Shown piece by piece: positions 36,125 to 44,432 of a stretch of DNA of 64,000 nt. This DNA comes from Pseudaestuariivita rosea (lineage in GTDB: Bacteria; Pseudomonadota; Alphaproteobacteria; Rhodobacterales; Rhodobacteraceae): assembly GCF_017592335.1 (NCBI RefSeq), contig NZ_JACNMP010000004.1, positions 62,001 through 126,000 on the forward strand. The letters run 5' to 3'. Position numbers and translations under genes: made by a program. Numbering within the stretch: the stretch's first letter is position 1; the number at the start of each line of letters is the position of its first letter. A model generated the notes under the pieces. It did no database searches and had not been told where the DNA came from. It saw nothing but the letters and a program-made list of their open reading frames with translations.

Positions 36125-36678
36125 TTGCGATGATAACTAAGCTTAAAAGGCATCTCAGACAGTTTGGGAAAGATGAACAGGGCACTGCAACACTTGAGTT
36201 CGTGCTTGCGTTCCCGCTTATCATGACGATCTTCTTGGCCTCATATGAAGCAAGCTTTACCATGTTGAAAGGCGTGTTTCTTGAAAGATCCACTGATATC
36301 GCGGTCAGGCAGTTGCGGTTGGGAAATCCAAATCTGACAAATGCGGAAGACTTGGAAGGCTTTATCTGCAGCCAATTGTCTATTGTCGCTGACTGCGATG
36401 AATCAATTGAGGTCGCTTTGCAATCCGTTGACACAGCAACCTGGAGTCCAAGGCCAACCAATATACCATGTCGGCAACGTAATGAAGAAATTGTACCGCT
36501 ATTACAGCCAACTTTTGACTCTGGCGCAAGCAATGAGCTTATGTTTGTTCGAGTTTGCGTAAAGATCAAACCCTTTTTTGGGAATGCGACAGCTTTTGGT
36601 TTGGGTGAAATCAGGCCGGCTGGAGCGGACTTCAATATCATCGCAACGACTGCATTTGTGAATGAGCCACGGACATGA
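36121..36678 (+). CDS. TadE-like pseudopilin
   Basis: Small pseudopilin-like protein of 185 residues. The N-terminal DEQGTATLEFVLAFPLIMTIF is the TadE-type motif: a Gly followed five residues later by Glu at the start of a hydrophobic helix, processed by prepilin peptidase in known systems. Later Cys residues (CSQLSIVADCDE, PCRQRN, RVCVKI) may form disulfides. It overlaps both neighbours by 4 bp, so the three genes form one translationally coupled unit. Confidence 0.85.
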   Translation: MIAMITKLKRHLRQFGKDEQGTATLEFVLAFPLIMTIFLASYEASFTMLKGVFLERSTDIAVRQLRLGNPNLTNAEDLEGFICSQLSIVADCDESIEVALQSVDTATWSPRPTNIPCRQRNEEIVPLLQPTFDSGASNELMFVRVCVKIKPFFGNATAFGLGEIRPAGADFNIIATTAFVNEPRT

Positions 36679-37232
36679 GTATGAAGAAAACAATACGGAG
36701 TTTCTGGAAAGACACCTCGGGTGCAATCACGATTGAGGCAGTATTGGCTGTACCTTTGTTGATATGGACCTACTTGGCTATGATCGTTTTTTGGGACGCG
36801 TACAAAAACGAATTGGTTATATCAAAAGCGACATACACTGCTGCTGATGTCATTTCCCGGCATCAAAGTGACTTCGATCAGGCCTATCTGGATGGCTTAA
36901 ACGATGTCTTTGCCTGGCTGAGCTATACTGGTGAACCGACTGGCCTTAGAGTGACATGGGTGAAGCAGGAAGTAGTTGATGCAGCTGGAAATACTGAACG
37001 TGTATTTATCAGATCCGAAGCATCAGGCACACTCACGGGTTATTCAGGAATAGAGGATGTAGAACCGTTATTACCATCAATGGGAACAGGAGAGCGGTTA
37101 GCTATTGTTGAAACCGAGATGAAATTTACTCCGATTGCAAACTTTGCGTTGCCCGAAATGGACTTACTTAATCGTTCCATCGTTCCAATGCGCTTTGTCG
37201 CTCAGGTTTGCTGGGAAGGTGAGTGCGGTTAA
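36675..37232 (+). CDS. TadF/TadE-like pseudopilin
   Basis: Third gene of the trio, 185 residues. The N-terminal DTSGAITIEAVLAVPLLIWTYLA again has the Gly-to-Glu TadE signature (G16, E21) and one hydrophobic helix; the rest is periplasmic. No tadABC ATPase, secretin or flp pilin gene is present in the window, so these are orphan minor components whose partners must be encoded elsewhere. Its last 4 bp overlap the convergent gene at 37229. Confidence 0.82.
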   Translation: MSMKKTIRSFWKDTSGAITIEAVLAVPLLIWTYLAMIVFWDAYKNELVISKATYTAADVISRHQSDFDQAYLDGLNDVFAWLSYTGEPTGLRVTWVKQEVVDAAGNTERVFIRSEASGTLTGYSGIEDVEPLLPSMGTGERLAIVETEMKFTPIANFALPEMDLLNRSIVPMRFVAQVCWEGECG

Positions 37233-37702
37233 TCCCGCACATCTTTCTTCGCATCTATCAACTCCGCCATCAGTTTTGTCTGGTGGCGGTGTGTTATTCC
37301 CCCTACCCCGATTTTACGACCGGTTGACCACCATAGACCAGGGGCCCATTTTCTGGGGATCGGCTGTTTAAGATGCAAAATAAAGCCACCTGTCGGCTTG
37401 AACGCAAACATTCCCTTTTCTACACGCGCAATATTGCTGAGTGCGGTCAGTCTATGCCCACGAGTATCTTTCAGTTCGGTTTCTGTCAGTTCGATATCAA
37501 CCGCCGTTTCATGATACATTTTCCATGCCATCCACAGCGCGCACAACCCCACCACGGCTAAGAAACCGCTTGCCCACAGGTTTCGCGATGGTGCGTTTAT
37601 TGCGATAAGTACAAGTATAAAGGCCAGTACCACAAAACAGCCAACGCCAAACCAGCGGCGTGCCTTGGATGGTTCGACGCATGCCAGAACTTCTTCACTC
37701 AT
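37229..37702 (-). CDS. Two-helix membrane protein of unknown function
   Basis: 157 residues from ATG 37702 (MSEEVLACVEPSKARRW, GGGGAAG upstream); a GTG at 37720 would add six. Two adjacent hydrophobic segments (about 19-40 and 46-62) are followed by a cytoplasmic part, DIELTETELKDTRGHRLTALSNIARVEKGMFAFKP, which resembles PH-like domains of bacterial membrane proteins. No family assigned with confidence. It is downstream of the DUF3572 gene in the same direction. Confidence 0.75.
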   Translation of the reverse strand: MSEEVLACVEPSKARRWFGVGCFVVLAFILVLIAINAPSRNLWASGFLAVVGLCALWMAWKMYHETAVDIELTETELKDTRGHRLTALSNIARVEKGMFAFKPTGGFILHLKQPIPRKWAPGLWWSTGRKIGVGGITHRHQTKLMAELIDAKKDVRD

Positions 37703-37732
37703 TTCTTCCCCGTCTTTCACAACTGCCGCTGA

Positions 37733-38020
37733 TCACGTCCAATGCATTTGCTCGCCACCTGGCAACGCGGACCGCACGCGGATTATGTCTTCGTATGGCA
37801 ACTGTTCCGCATCGCAGAACTCGGTCACCCATCGGTCATCCATCATAAGAAAATCAAGGACCGAGGCCAGAAATTCGGGCTCGGTCGCGCGCTGACGCAT
37901 ATCACTTTCGGATACACCGGTGGCGCCCATAAATACAGGCATCAGTTCATCGTTTCCGACCAACCAGCTGAGTGCCTTCAATGCGACCGTTTCGGCATAA
38001 TCCCGCCGCATCCCTGTCAT
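37733..38020 (-). CDS. DUF3572 family protein
   Basis: Small soluble protein of 95 residues with the conserved core ETVALKALSWLVGNDELMPVFMGATGVSESDMR and VLDFLMMDDRWVTEFC. This family is widespread in alphaproteobacteria and is often next to pleD or divK, as here (pleD is divergent, 81 bp away). The function is unknown. The association with a cell-cycle signalling gene is the main clue. Confidence 0.85.
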   Translation of the reverse strand: MTGMRRDYAETVALKALSWLVGNDELMPVFMGATGVSESDMRQRATEPEFLASVLDFLMMDDRWVTEFCDAEQLPYEDIIRVRSALPGGEQMHWT

Positions 38021-38101
38021 CCTTTATGCGCCACGCAATGCTTTATTAACCTTTGTACGTAAAAACATAAAGTAACTGATTATAAGCACAAAAGGTGATC
38101 A

Positions 38102-39487
38102 ATGCCCGGTCGCATCCTGATAGTAGACGATGTTGCAACAAACCGCATCGTAATGCAGGTCAAGCTGGAAGCTGCGCGCTATCAGGTCCTGGTGGCGTCG
38201 TCTGGTGAGGATGCCATTTCAGCGGCCCAAAACGAAAGGCCGGATCTGGTTCTGGTCGACACCAAGTTGCCGGACATGACAGGGCGTATGCTGTGCAAAG
38301 CTCTGAAAGAAAATACAAAAACAGCGCAGATCCCAATCATCGTTATCACATCTGATGACGATGTAAGGGAAAAAATGGGCGCATTAGAGGCGGGCGCAGA
38401 AGAATTCTTATGCAAACCTATCGATGATATGACCCTATTGGCACGGGTTCGCAGCCTGTTGCGCGCCCGTGACGCAGCCGAAGAACTTCGGCTGCGCGAT
38501 GGAACCAGCCGCGCACTTGGATTTGCTGAAGATGAGACGGGATTCATCGCACCAGCGAAGGTCGCTCTGATCGCCGCTGATGACACCACCGCCAAGGCTT
38601 GGCAGAATGGCTTAAAAGACAAACTTCGCGACAAAGTCGAAATACTGGATAAAGATCGGGCATTGGATCAAGACAGCCCGCAAAAGGCCCCTGATGTTTT
38701 TGTAATCTCGGCACATCTTTCGACACCGCAGGAAGGATTGCGGCTGTTAACGGATCTTCGAAGCCGGGCCGCCACCCGACATTCATCAATACTGATCGTA
38801 CTGCCATCTGATGCCGGATATCTAAGCGCGATTGCGCTGGACCTGGGCGCGAATGATCTGATCAATGACGACTTCGAGTCGATGGAACTGGCGCTGCGCT
38901 TACGGACACAGATCAAACACAAGCGACACTCTGATCGTCTTCGCGCTAAAGTCCGTGATGGGTTGCAGGCGGCAGTCACTGATCCATTGACGGGGCTTTA
39001 CAATCGTCGGTACGCCATGCCGCATCTGACCCGCATAGCCGAACGTGCGCAAAGCAGTGAAAAGCCTTTTGCGGTGATGCTGCTGGATCTTGACTACTTC
39101 AAAAGCATCAATGACCGATATGGGCATGCCGCAGGTGATGATGTTCTGATTGATGTGGCCAAGTGTCTTCAGGAAAACCTGCGTGCAGTTGACCTGATTG
39201 CACGCATCGGCGGGGAAGAGTTTCTGATTGCGATGCCGGACACCTCGCTTCAGGCGGCCAAGGGTGCAGCAAAACGGCTGTGTCGTGTTATCCATGAAAT
39301 GCCAATCCGTGTTACAGGTTACACTGAACCTCTTCACGTCAGCGTCAGCATCGGCGTTGCGATGGGCGGCCAAGGCGGGCAGCCCGAGAAAACCGTTCAG
39401 GACACACTTCAGAATGCGGACAAGGCCCTTTATGAGGCGAAGTCAGACGGTCGAAATCAGGTCACCGTTAGCCAAAGTGCAGCTTAA
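38102..39487 (+). CDS. pleD: PleD-type response regulator diguanylate cyclase
   Basis: Protein of 461 residues with REC-REC-GGDEF layout. The first receiver has acidic residues D9 and D10 and phospho-acceptor D53 (LVDTKLPDMTG). The second receiver (about 150-270) is degenerate, as in Caulobacter PleD, where it serves dimerisation. The cyclase domain has the active-site loop GGEEF at 370-374 and an inhibitory RxxD site at 361-364, so it should make cyclic di-GMP with product inhibition. In Caulobacter it drives the motile-to-sessile switch. The start follows AAAGGTGATCA. Confidence 0.93.
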   Translation: MPGRILIVDDVATNRIVMQVKLEAARYQVLVASSGEDAISAAQNERPDLVLVDTKLPDMTGRMLCKALKENTKTAQIPIIVITSDDDVREKMGALEAGAEEFLCKPIDDMTLLARVRSLLRARDAAEELRLRDGTSRALGFAEDETGFIAPAKVALIAADDTTAKAWQNGLKDKLRDKVEILDKDRALDQDSPQKAPDVFVISAHLSTPQEGLRLLTDLRSRAATRHSSILIVLPSDAGYLSAIALDLGANDLINDDFESMELALRLRTQIKHKRHSDRLRAKVRDGLQAAVTDPLTGLYNRRYAMPHLTRIAERAQSSEKPFAVMLLDLDYFKSINDRYGHAAGDDVLIDVAKCLQENLRAVDLIARIGGEEFLIAMPDTSLQAAKGAAKRLCRVIHEMPIRVTGYTEPLHVSVSIGVAMGGQGGQPEKTVQDTLQNADKALYEAKSDGRNQVTVSQSAA

Positions 39488-39532
39488 CAGCAGCTAGGTT
39501 TGATCTACAATCCTGCAAACTGCATCCGTCCG

Positions 39533-39988
39533 TCAGTTAGCCCGACGACGTTGATTGACGATATCCTGCAAACGATTGGCAAAGGTCTGACGTTCATCGA
39601 ACGTCATTTGCTGAAGCCGTTCCAGCAACAATTCCCGCGCCACGAACTGTCTTTCAGTCGCAAAAGCATGCTGGTCCATTAGCAATGATCGCACGGCTTC
39701 AGCATCAAATGTTTCATCCCGAAGCAAGCTGAACATCTGCGCAAACTGACGACGACGTTCAATGATCATGCTGTCACGATCCTGAAATAATTGCCGCCCA
39801 ATGGCCCTGCGATCCGCAGGTTCAAGCGCACGTGCATAGGCCATGAACATATCAGGCTGAAAGTTCCGTCTCTGTGGCACACCCGATATAATTGCTCCAA
39901 TAACGGCGCCAATAATCAAAACATTCAGTGCAACCGAGCCGATGAAAGCAAATCGGATCCAGCGCGATGGTTTCGTCTGTTCAGCCAT
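39533..39988 (-). CDS. CpxP/CnrX-like periplasmic heavy-metal sensor protein
   Basis: 151 residues from ATG 39988 (MAEQTKPSRWIRF, AGAGG upstream), overlapping the previous stop as ATGA. One N-terminal membrane helix (about 12-34) anchors a helical periplasmic domain rich in Arg and Gln (RRAIGRQLFQDRDSMIIERRRQFAQMFSLL), like CnrX, ZraP and CpxP proteins of the metal-sensor (LTXXQ) superfamily. There is no His cluster, so metal binding is not evident. It is the last gene of an ECF sigma operon, where it may act as sensor or chaperone. Confidence 0.82.
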   Translation of the reverse strand: MAEQTKPSRWIRFAFIGSVALNVLIIGAVIGAIISGVPQRRNFQPDMFMAYARALEPADRRAIGRQLFQDRDSMIIERRRQFAQMFSLLRDETFDAEAVRSLLMDQHAFATERQFVARELLLERLQQMTFDERQTFANRLQDIVNQRRRAN

Positions 39989-40335
39989 CAGACCTCTTCC
40001 CAAAACATGTTTAGTCCAGACGAAAATCCATAGGAGATTTCATAGTCAGCGTTTTCGAACCCCGACAATACGGTCCACCCAAACAAATCAGGTGACATGA
40101 AACCAATGTAAAATCCGGCAATAGCCGCCGCAGTAAGCCCCGCCGCAATGGACAATCCTTGTTTTTGTATCAGACTGCGACGCAACCATTGAAGCGGCCG
40201 GCGGTGACCTGGCTGTACGGCCATAGCGTCTTGCATGATCCGCGCCACCAGATCTTGGGACGGTTGGGGCGCATGCTGCCGCGCCGCACGAAACATATCC
40301 TCAAGATCGTCTTTCTGACCAGGTTTATCGGACAT
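39988..40335 (-). CDS. Small membrane protein, candidate anti-sigma factor
   Basis: 115 residues: a cytoplasmic N-terminal half (DKPGQKDDLEDMFRAARQHAPQPSQDLVARIMQDA) followed by one membrane helix (about 63-80) and a short periplasmic end. The start overlaps the sigma gene stop by 11 bp. Size, topology and position fit a simple anti-sigma factor, although no ZAS-type zinc motif (HxxxCxxC) is present. Function is inferred from context. Confidence 0.75.
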   Translation of the reverse strand: MSDKPGQKDDLEDMFRAARQHAPQPSQDLVARIMQDAMAVQPGHRRPLQWLRRSLIQKQGLSIAAGLTAAAIAGFYIGFMSPDLFGWTVLSGFENADYEISYGFSSGLNMFWEEV

Positions 40336-40912
40336 ATCCCAAGACCTCTTTCTTGTCTGATAGCAGTTCTGCCAACCTGCGTTTTCCGCGCGACGTCAGG
40401 CTTTCGACGGCATCGACACTGATATCCATGATGTCGGCGATCTGCGGGTTTGCCAGCCCATCCAAGTGCCGCAAAATGACAGCCTGACGTTGCCTGCCGG
40501 GCAATTCAAGCAACGCCTGATGCAGGGCCTGCGATTGGTGCCGACTTTGCAGGCGATCCTCGGCCAGTGGTTGGTCATCTTCGATTTCAGGCATCTGATC
40601 TATCGTGTCATGTTTTTTCTTGCGCATATGATCAATGCATAAATTCGAAGTCACCCGATACAACCATGTTGAGACCTTCGCCTCGTCCTGTCGCCACTTC
40701 GGGGCATGTTTCCAAAGTCGAAGCATCGCATCTTGCACGATGTCGTCGACGTCGGACGATCGGCCCAGCATGCGATAAGCATATGCGTATATGACCGGTG
40801 TCAGACGCATCGTCAGCAACCGCGCAGCCGCTGTATCGCCGGATATATATCGCACCAGCAAGGCTTCATCACTCTCATCACTCATCATGCCATCAGGCGT
40901 CGGATCCATCAT
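40325..40912 (-). CDS. ECF-type RNA polymerase sigma factor
   Basis: 195 residues. Region 2 is AYAYRMLGRSSDVDDIVQDAMLRLWKHAPKW (core binding and -10 recognition) and region 4 is LPGRQRQAVILRHLDGLANPQIADIMDISVDAVESLTSRGKRRLAE (a -35 reading helix-turn-helix). Between them is an acidic linker. It is second in an operon after an EF-hand protein and before two membrane proteins. The regulon cannot be read from sequence. Confidence 0.93.
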   Translation of the reverse strand: MMDPTPDGMMSDESDEALLVRYISGDTAAARLLTMRLTPVIYAYAYRMLGRSSDVDDIVQDAMLRLWKHAPKWRQDEAKVSTWLYRVTSNLCIDHMRKKKHDTIDQMPEIEDDQPLAEDRLQSRHQSQALHQALLELPGRQRQAVILRHLDGLANPQIADIMDISVDAVESLTSRGKRRLAELLSDKKEVLGYVR

Positions 40913-40970
40913 ACATCAAGAAATCACATTGGCCGTGACAAGAAAACCTGTCGCTGCCAGACGCTGACCC

Positions 40971-41378
40971 CTATCTGTTCTGACGGTCACGAAAACGGTC
41001 CTGTGCGGCCTGATACTCAGCCTTGGACAAGGTGCCATCACCGTCCTGATCAATACGGCGAAACATACGACCGTTCCCGCGATTGGGCATCTCAGCCAGG
41101 CTAAGCTGACCATCATTATCGCGATCAAATCGGTCCAATAGTCGGGACGAACGCTGCGCTGACATTGCCTGCAGTTCGCTTTCAGACAATACACCGTTGC
41201 CATCCTGATCTGCGGCTTCAAAGCGTCGTTCGTGCTGCGCCTGCAGTTCGGCTTGGGTCAGTTGGCCGTCGCCGTTTGTGTCAAGAATTTCGAAAGAGAC
41301 ACCCTGCCCTGATGCATTGACCACGGCACCGACGATGATGAAACCCGCTGTAAAAAAGATCCTAGTCATTTTTGTCAT
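40971..41378 (-). CDS. Periplasmic EF-hand calcium-binding protein
   Basis: 135 residues with a signal peptide (1-24) and four EF-hand loops at 33-44 (DTNGDGQLTQAE), 57-68 (DQDGNGVLSESE), 85-96 (DRDNDGQLSLAE) and 110-121 (DQDGDGTLSKAE). All four keep the acidic ligands and the terminal Glu. It is the first gene of the operon with the ECF sigma factor, 58 bp upstream of it. A periplasmic calcium sensor or buffer linked to envelope stress signalling is a fair inference. Confidence 0.9.
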   Translation of the reverse strand: MTKMTRIFFTAGFIIVGAVVNASGQGVSFEILDTNGDGQLTQAELQAQHERRFEAADQDGNGVLSESELQAMSAQRSSRLLDRFDRDNDGQLSLAEMPNRGNGRMFRRIDQDGDGTLSKAEYQAAQDRFRDRQNR

Positions 41379-41424
41379 TCCGATTGTTGCGAATATATAT
41401 CAAACGGGCGTCCGCGATATTTCC

Positions 41425-41452
41425 GTCGCAAAACCTGGAAAAATTTTGCGAC
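41425..41452. promoter_or_regulatory. 9-bp exact inverted repeat between EF-hand and DUF983 genes
   Basis: GTCGCAAAA (41425-41433) and TTTTGCGAC (41444-41452) flank a 10-bp spacer. It lies 46 bp upstream of the EF-hand start and 66 bp upstream of the divergent DUF983 start. It may be an operator or the 5' hairpin of one of the transcripts. Confidence 0.5.
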
Positions 41453-41517
41453 ATTCGCGCGCGGTGCAACAATGCGGCTTGCCAAACATACCGAACGGGA
41501 TCATTTGACTGGATAGT

Positions 41518-41910
41518 ATGACCAATACAGCAACATCAGATCGACCACTGCGGCCCGCAATGTGGAATGGCTGGCGCAAGCGTTGCCCGAACTGCGGCAA
41601 AGGCGCTTTGCTAAATGGTTATCTGAAGGTCAGTGACCAATGTACGCAGTGTGGGCAGGATCTGCACCATCACCGCGCGGATGATGGGCCTGCCTATCTG
41701 ACGATCTTGATTGTCGGGCACTTGATGGCGCCGCTTTTACATATTGTCTTCGTAGCGTTCAGACCGCATCCGCTGGTTCTGGCTGGTGTGTTCTGTGTAG
41801 GATGTCTGGCGCTGTCGCTTTATCTGCTGCCGCGGCTAAAGGGCGTCATTGTTGCAATTCAATGGTCACGCCGCATGCATGGATTTGGCGGCCTGCACGA
41901 TGGCGCATGA
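41518..41910 (+). CDS. DUF983 family membrane protein
   Basis: 130 residues. A zinc-ribbon-like N-terminus (RCPNCGKGALLNGYLKVSDQCTQCG) is followed by two membrane helices (about 55-75 and 82-104). DUF983 proteins of this kind are common in alphaproteobacteria and often adjoin Nudix or cytochrome oxidase genes. The function is unknown. It overlaps the Nudix gene by 11 bp. Confidence 0.88.
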   Translation: MTNTATSDRPLRPAMWNGWRKRCPNCGKGALLNGYLKVSDQCTQCGQDLHHHRADDGPAYLTILIVGHLMAPLLHIVFVAFRPHPLVLAGVFCVGCLALSLYLLPRLKGVIVAIQWSRRMHGFGGLHDGA

Positions 41911-42568
41911 CCGCATCCAGGATGCGGCCACAATTATCGTTGTCCGTGATCTTGAAGCAAATCCCAGAATTTTGATGGGCCAACGCGGTCAGTCGGCCGC
42001 GTTCATGCCGAATAAATTCGTATTTCCGGGCGGTGCTGTTGACGAAACTGATCAACAGGTGGTTTTGACCGATGATATACTACCCCCCTGTGCAGACCGT
42101 TTGCAGGATCAAAGCAATGTGTCGGCCAAAGCCCTGGCGGCCGCTGGCATCCGCGAACTTTGGGAAGAAAGCGGATTGATCCTGGGGCAGCCTGGTGTCT
42201 GGTCAGAGCCGCCCAAGGGATGGCGACGGTTTGCAGCCATGGGATACTTGCCATCCGCGGCACCCCTTCGATTTGTTTTTCGCGCGATTACGCCACCCGG
42301 CCGGCCGCGGCGGTTCGATGCCCGCTTTTTCCTTTTGGATGCGCGGCATCTGATGGGCGATCTGGATGACTTTTCGCGGGCCTGTGATGAGCTTTCGCAT
42401 CTGCAATGGGTCCCCCTGCAGGCGGCGCGGGACTACGATCTGCCCTTTATAACCGAGGTCGTCCTGGCCGAAGTCTCGGCCCGCCTTCCCAATCTGGACC
42501 CGCCCGCAACGGTTCCATTTTTTAAGAATGACGACGAAGAAAGCCTTTTCCTGCGCCTAAGGGGTTAA
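41900..42568 (+). CDS. Nudix hydrolase
   Basis: 222 residues from ATG 41900. The Nudix box is present in diverged, expanded form: FVFPGGAVDETDQQ, an insertion of about 40 residues, then AGIRELWEESGLIL, which retains the RExxEExG catalytic core. The insertion resembles the NUDT19/YfcD-like subfamily acting on CoA or related pyrophosphates, but the substrate is not determined. Coupled to DUF983 by overlap. Its 3' end overlaps the convergent desaturase by 4 bp. Confidence 0.88.
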   Translation: MAHDRIQDAATIIVVRDLEANPRILMGQRGQSAAFMPNKFVFPGGAVDETDQQVVLTDDILPPCADRLQDQSNVSAKALAAAGIRELWEESGLILGQPGVWSEPPKGWRRFAAMGYLPSAAPLRFVFRAITPPGRPRRFDARFFLLDARHLMGDLDDFSRACDELSHLQWVPLQAARDYDLPFITEVVLAEVSARLPNLDPPATVPFFKNDDEESLFLRLRG

Positions 42569-43464
42569 CGCCGCCAGATGGGGTGCGGAACCGTATCTTT
42601 GGCCTGCCAGAAATACCGCCGAAAGACCTCGGTATAAGACGCAAAGCGGTATCCTTCATTGCGCCGCAGATATTTCGCACTGTTGCTGCGATAAAGCGAC
42701 GGCAGACGGTACCAGGGCACCTTGGGGTGCATATGATGAACGACATGCAGGTTGTTGTTCAAAAACAGAAAGGCCAGCGGACCGCGGTCCTCGATAATCA
42801 CAGTACGACCGCGCGCTTTTTCATGGGCCTGATGTTCCAGAAACGTCCTGATCTTCAGGATAGACAGCCCTAGATAGACCGCAACGACATACCAGACCAA
42901 GGGCATCCCGGCCCATGTGATCCAAAGCAGCACAATCGTGACTGCAGGAATATGCCATAACCAACCGATCAAAACGGATCTGTCGCCACGCCGGATCGCC
43001 CGTAGATCACTTCGCATAAAGGCGATCTGCGATATGACTGGCCCCAAAAGCAGTCGCCCCAGCATGCAATTGTTGAAATTCAGCACGGCTTTCGCAGGGG
43101 CAGGCAGCTTTTCCCAGACACCGGCATCCAGATAGTTGCTTTCGGGGTCGTCATAGGGGTCGGTCAGAATGCTGTCCTGATGGTGGGCCATATGTGTGTC
43201 GCGAAAGCGCTGATAGGGGATAACCAAAGTCAGCGCCGGAAAGACCAACAGTTCGTTCAGTTTCCGGTTTTCGAAAGGGTGACCGTGGATTATTTCATGC
43301 TGAAGCGATGCAAATTGGACGATAGCGATGCTGGCCAGAATAACCGCCAGAACCGGTGACCAGGTGTAAATAATCGTCGTGGCCAGCGCCCAAAGCAGAT
43401 ATGTAGAAAATAGAAGCACTAGCGTGGGCCATTCAAACCCGCGCAGTTTTTCATGTAATGGCAT
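42565..43464 (-). CDS. Fatty acid desaturase
   Basis: 299 residues from ATG 43464 (MPLHEKLRGFEWPT, GGGGAA upstream). ATG 43494 would add ten residues and has no ribosome site. The three histidine boxes of membrane diiron desaturases are HEIIHGH, HMAHH and HVVHHMHP. Four or more hydrophobic segments lie between them. Substrate and regiospecificity are not predictable; related roseobacter proteins include ornithine-lipid or fatty-acid modifying enzymes. It is divergent from an XRE regulator with a palindrome between them, suggesting a dedicated control unit. Confidence 0.88.
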   Translation of the reverse strand: MPLHEKLRGFEWPTLVLLFSTYLLWALATTIIYTWSPVLAVILASIAIVQFASLQHEIIHGHPFENRKLNELLVFPALTLVIPYQRFRDTHMAHHQDSILTDPYDDPESNYLDAGVWEKLPAPAKAVLNFNNCMLGRLLLGPVISQIAFMRSDLRAIRRGDRSVLIGWLWHIPAVTIVLLWITWAGMPLVWYVVAVYLGLSILKIRTFLEHQAHEKARGRTVIIEDRGPLAFLFLNNNLHVVHHMHPKVPWYRLPSLYRSNSAKYLRRNEGYRFASYTEVFRRYFWQAKDTVPHPIWRR

Positions 43465-43516
43465 GTATTCCCCAAACTTTTCTTGTTTTGCCATAATGTA
43501 ACACTTGCCAACGATG

Positions 43517-43530
43517 TTCAGAATTCTGAA
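43517..43530. promoter_or_regulatory. 14-bp perfect palindrome between desaturase and XRE genes
   Basis: TTCAGAATTCTGAA is an exact dyad in the 107-bp space between the desaturase start and the divergent regulator start. It is a good candidate operator for the adjacent XRE protein acting on both promoters. Assignment rests on location only. Confidence 0.55.
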
Positions 43531-43571
43531 TATACGCAGCATATAGTCAATAATGGTGATAATAGTCACAT

Positions 43572-44432
43572 ATGCAGGATAAATTAGACAAGCGTAATCG
43601 TGCAAAGCTATTCCGGGATCGTTTGGCCGATGCCATGACGGACAAACAGATGAACCAAAGCCAGCTGGCGCGGGCCATAGGCGTTGATAGGTCGACGATC
43701 AGCCAATTGCTGAACGATGATGGAACACGCCTACCGAATGCTCAGGTGGTCGGGGAATGCGCCAGTGCACTGGGTATTTCAACCGACTGGTTGTTGGGTT
43801 TGACAGAACGGCCGGAACGGGCGGCTGACCTGTTGGCGGCATCGATGACCATGACGCGCGCGCCCCGCGCCCTGGTCGATGAACAAATCTTTGCTTGGCA
43901 TAAAGAGGCCGCAGGCTACAAAATTCGCCACGTGCCCGCAGGGCTGCCGGATATGCTGAAAACCCGAGAGACCTTGCAGTGGGAATATCAGCCGTCACTA
44001 GGGCGAACGACCGATCAGGCCATCGGCGCGTCGGAAGATCGTCTGAGTTGGATGCGAAGCCTGCGGTCAGACTATGAAATTGCCCTGCCGCAACACGAAC
44101 TTGAGGTTTTTGCAACGGCCGAAGGCTATTATACGGGTCTTCCTGCTGATATTCGACTGGCGCAGATTGATTGGCTGATCGACCTGCATGATCAGCTTTA
44201 CCCATCACTGCGCATCTTTTTATATAATGCACGCAAGCTTTATTCGGCCCCCATCACGATCTTTGGGCCACTGCTGTCGGTCATTTATCTGGGCCGCAAC
44301 TATCTGGCCTTTCGCGACACCGAACGCGTACAGGCCTTTACGCGGCATTTCGATGGTCTGGTTCGAGAGGCCGAGGTATCTTCCAGACATCTGCCGGAAT
44401 TTCTATCGGCCCTGCGCGATCAGATCAGGTGA
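43572..44432 (+). CDS. XRE-family transcriptional regulator
   Basis: 286 residues. An N-terminal helix-turn-helix of the Cro/C1 type (about 27-82: MNQSQLARAIGVDRSTISQLLNDD, ALGISTDWLLGL) is followed by a C-terminal domain of about 190 residues with no recognised enzyme motif (YPSLRIFLYNARKLYSAPITIFGP, AFRDTERVQAFTRHFDGLVREAEV), which may sense a ligand. It is divergent from a fatty-acid desaturase, so a lipid signal is plausible but unproven. Its end overlaps the convergent lipocalin gene by 30 bp. Confidence 0.88.
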   Translation: MQDKLDKRNRAKLFRDRLADAMTDKQMNQSQLARAIGVDRSTISQLLNDDGTRLPNAQVVGECASALGISTDWLLGLTERPERAADLLAASMTMTRAPRALVDEQIFAWHKEAAGYKIRHVPAGLPDMLKTRETLQWEYQPSLGRTTDQAIGASEDRLSWMRSLRSDYEIALPQHELEVFATAEGYYTGLPADIRLAQIDWLIDLHDQLYPSLRIFLYNARKLYSAPITIFGPLLSVIYLGRNYLAFRDTERVQAFTRHFDGLVREAEVSSRHLPEFLSALRDQIR

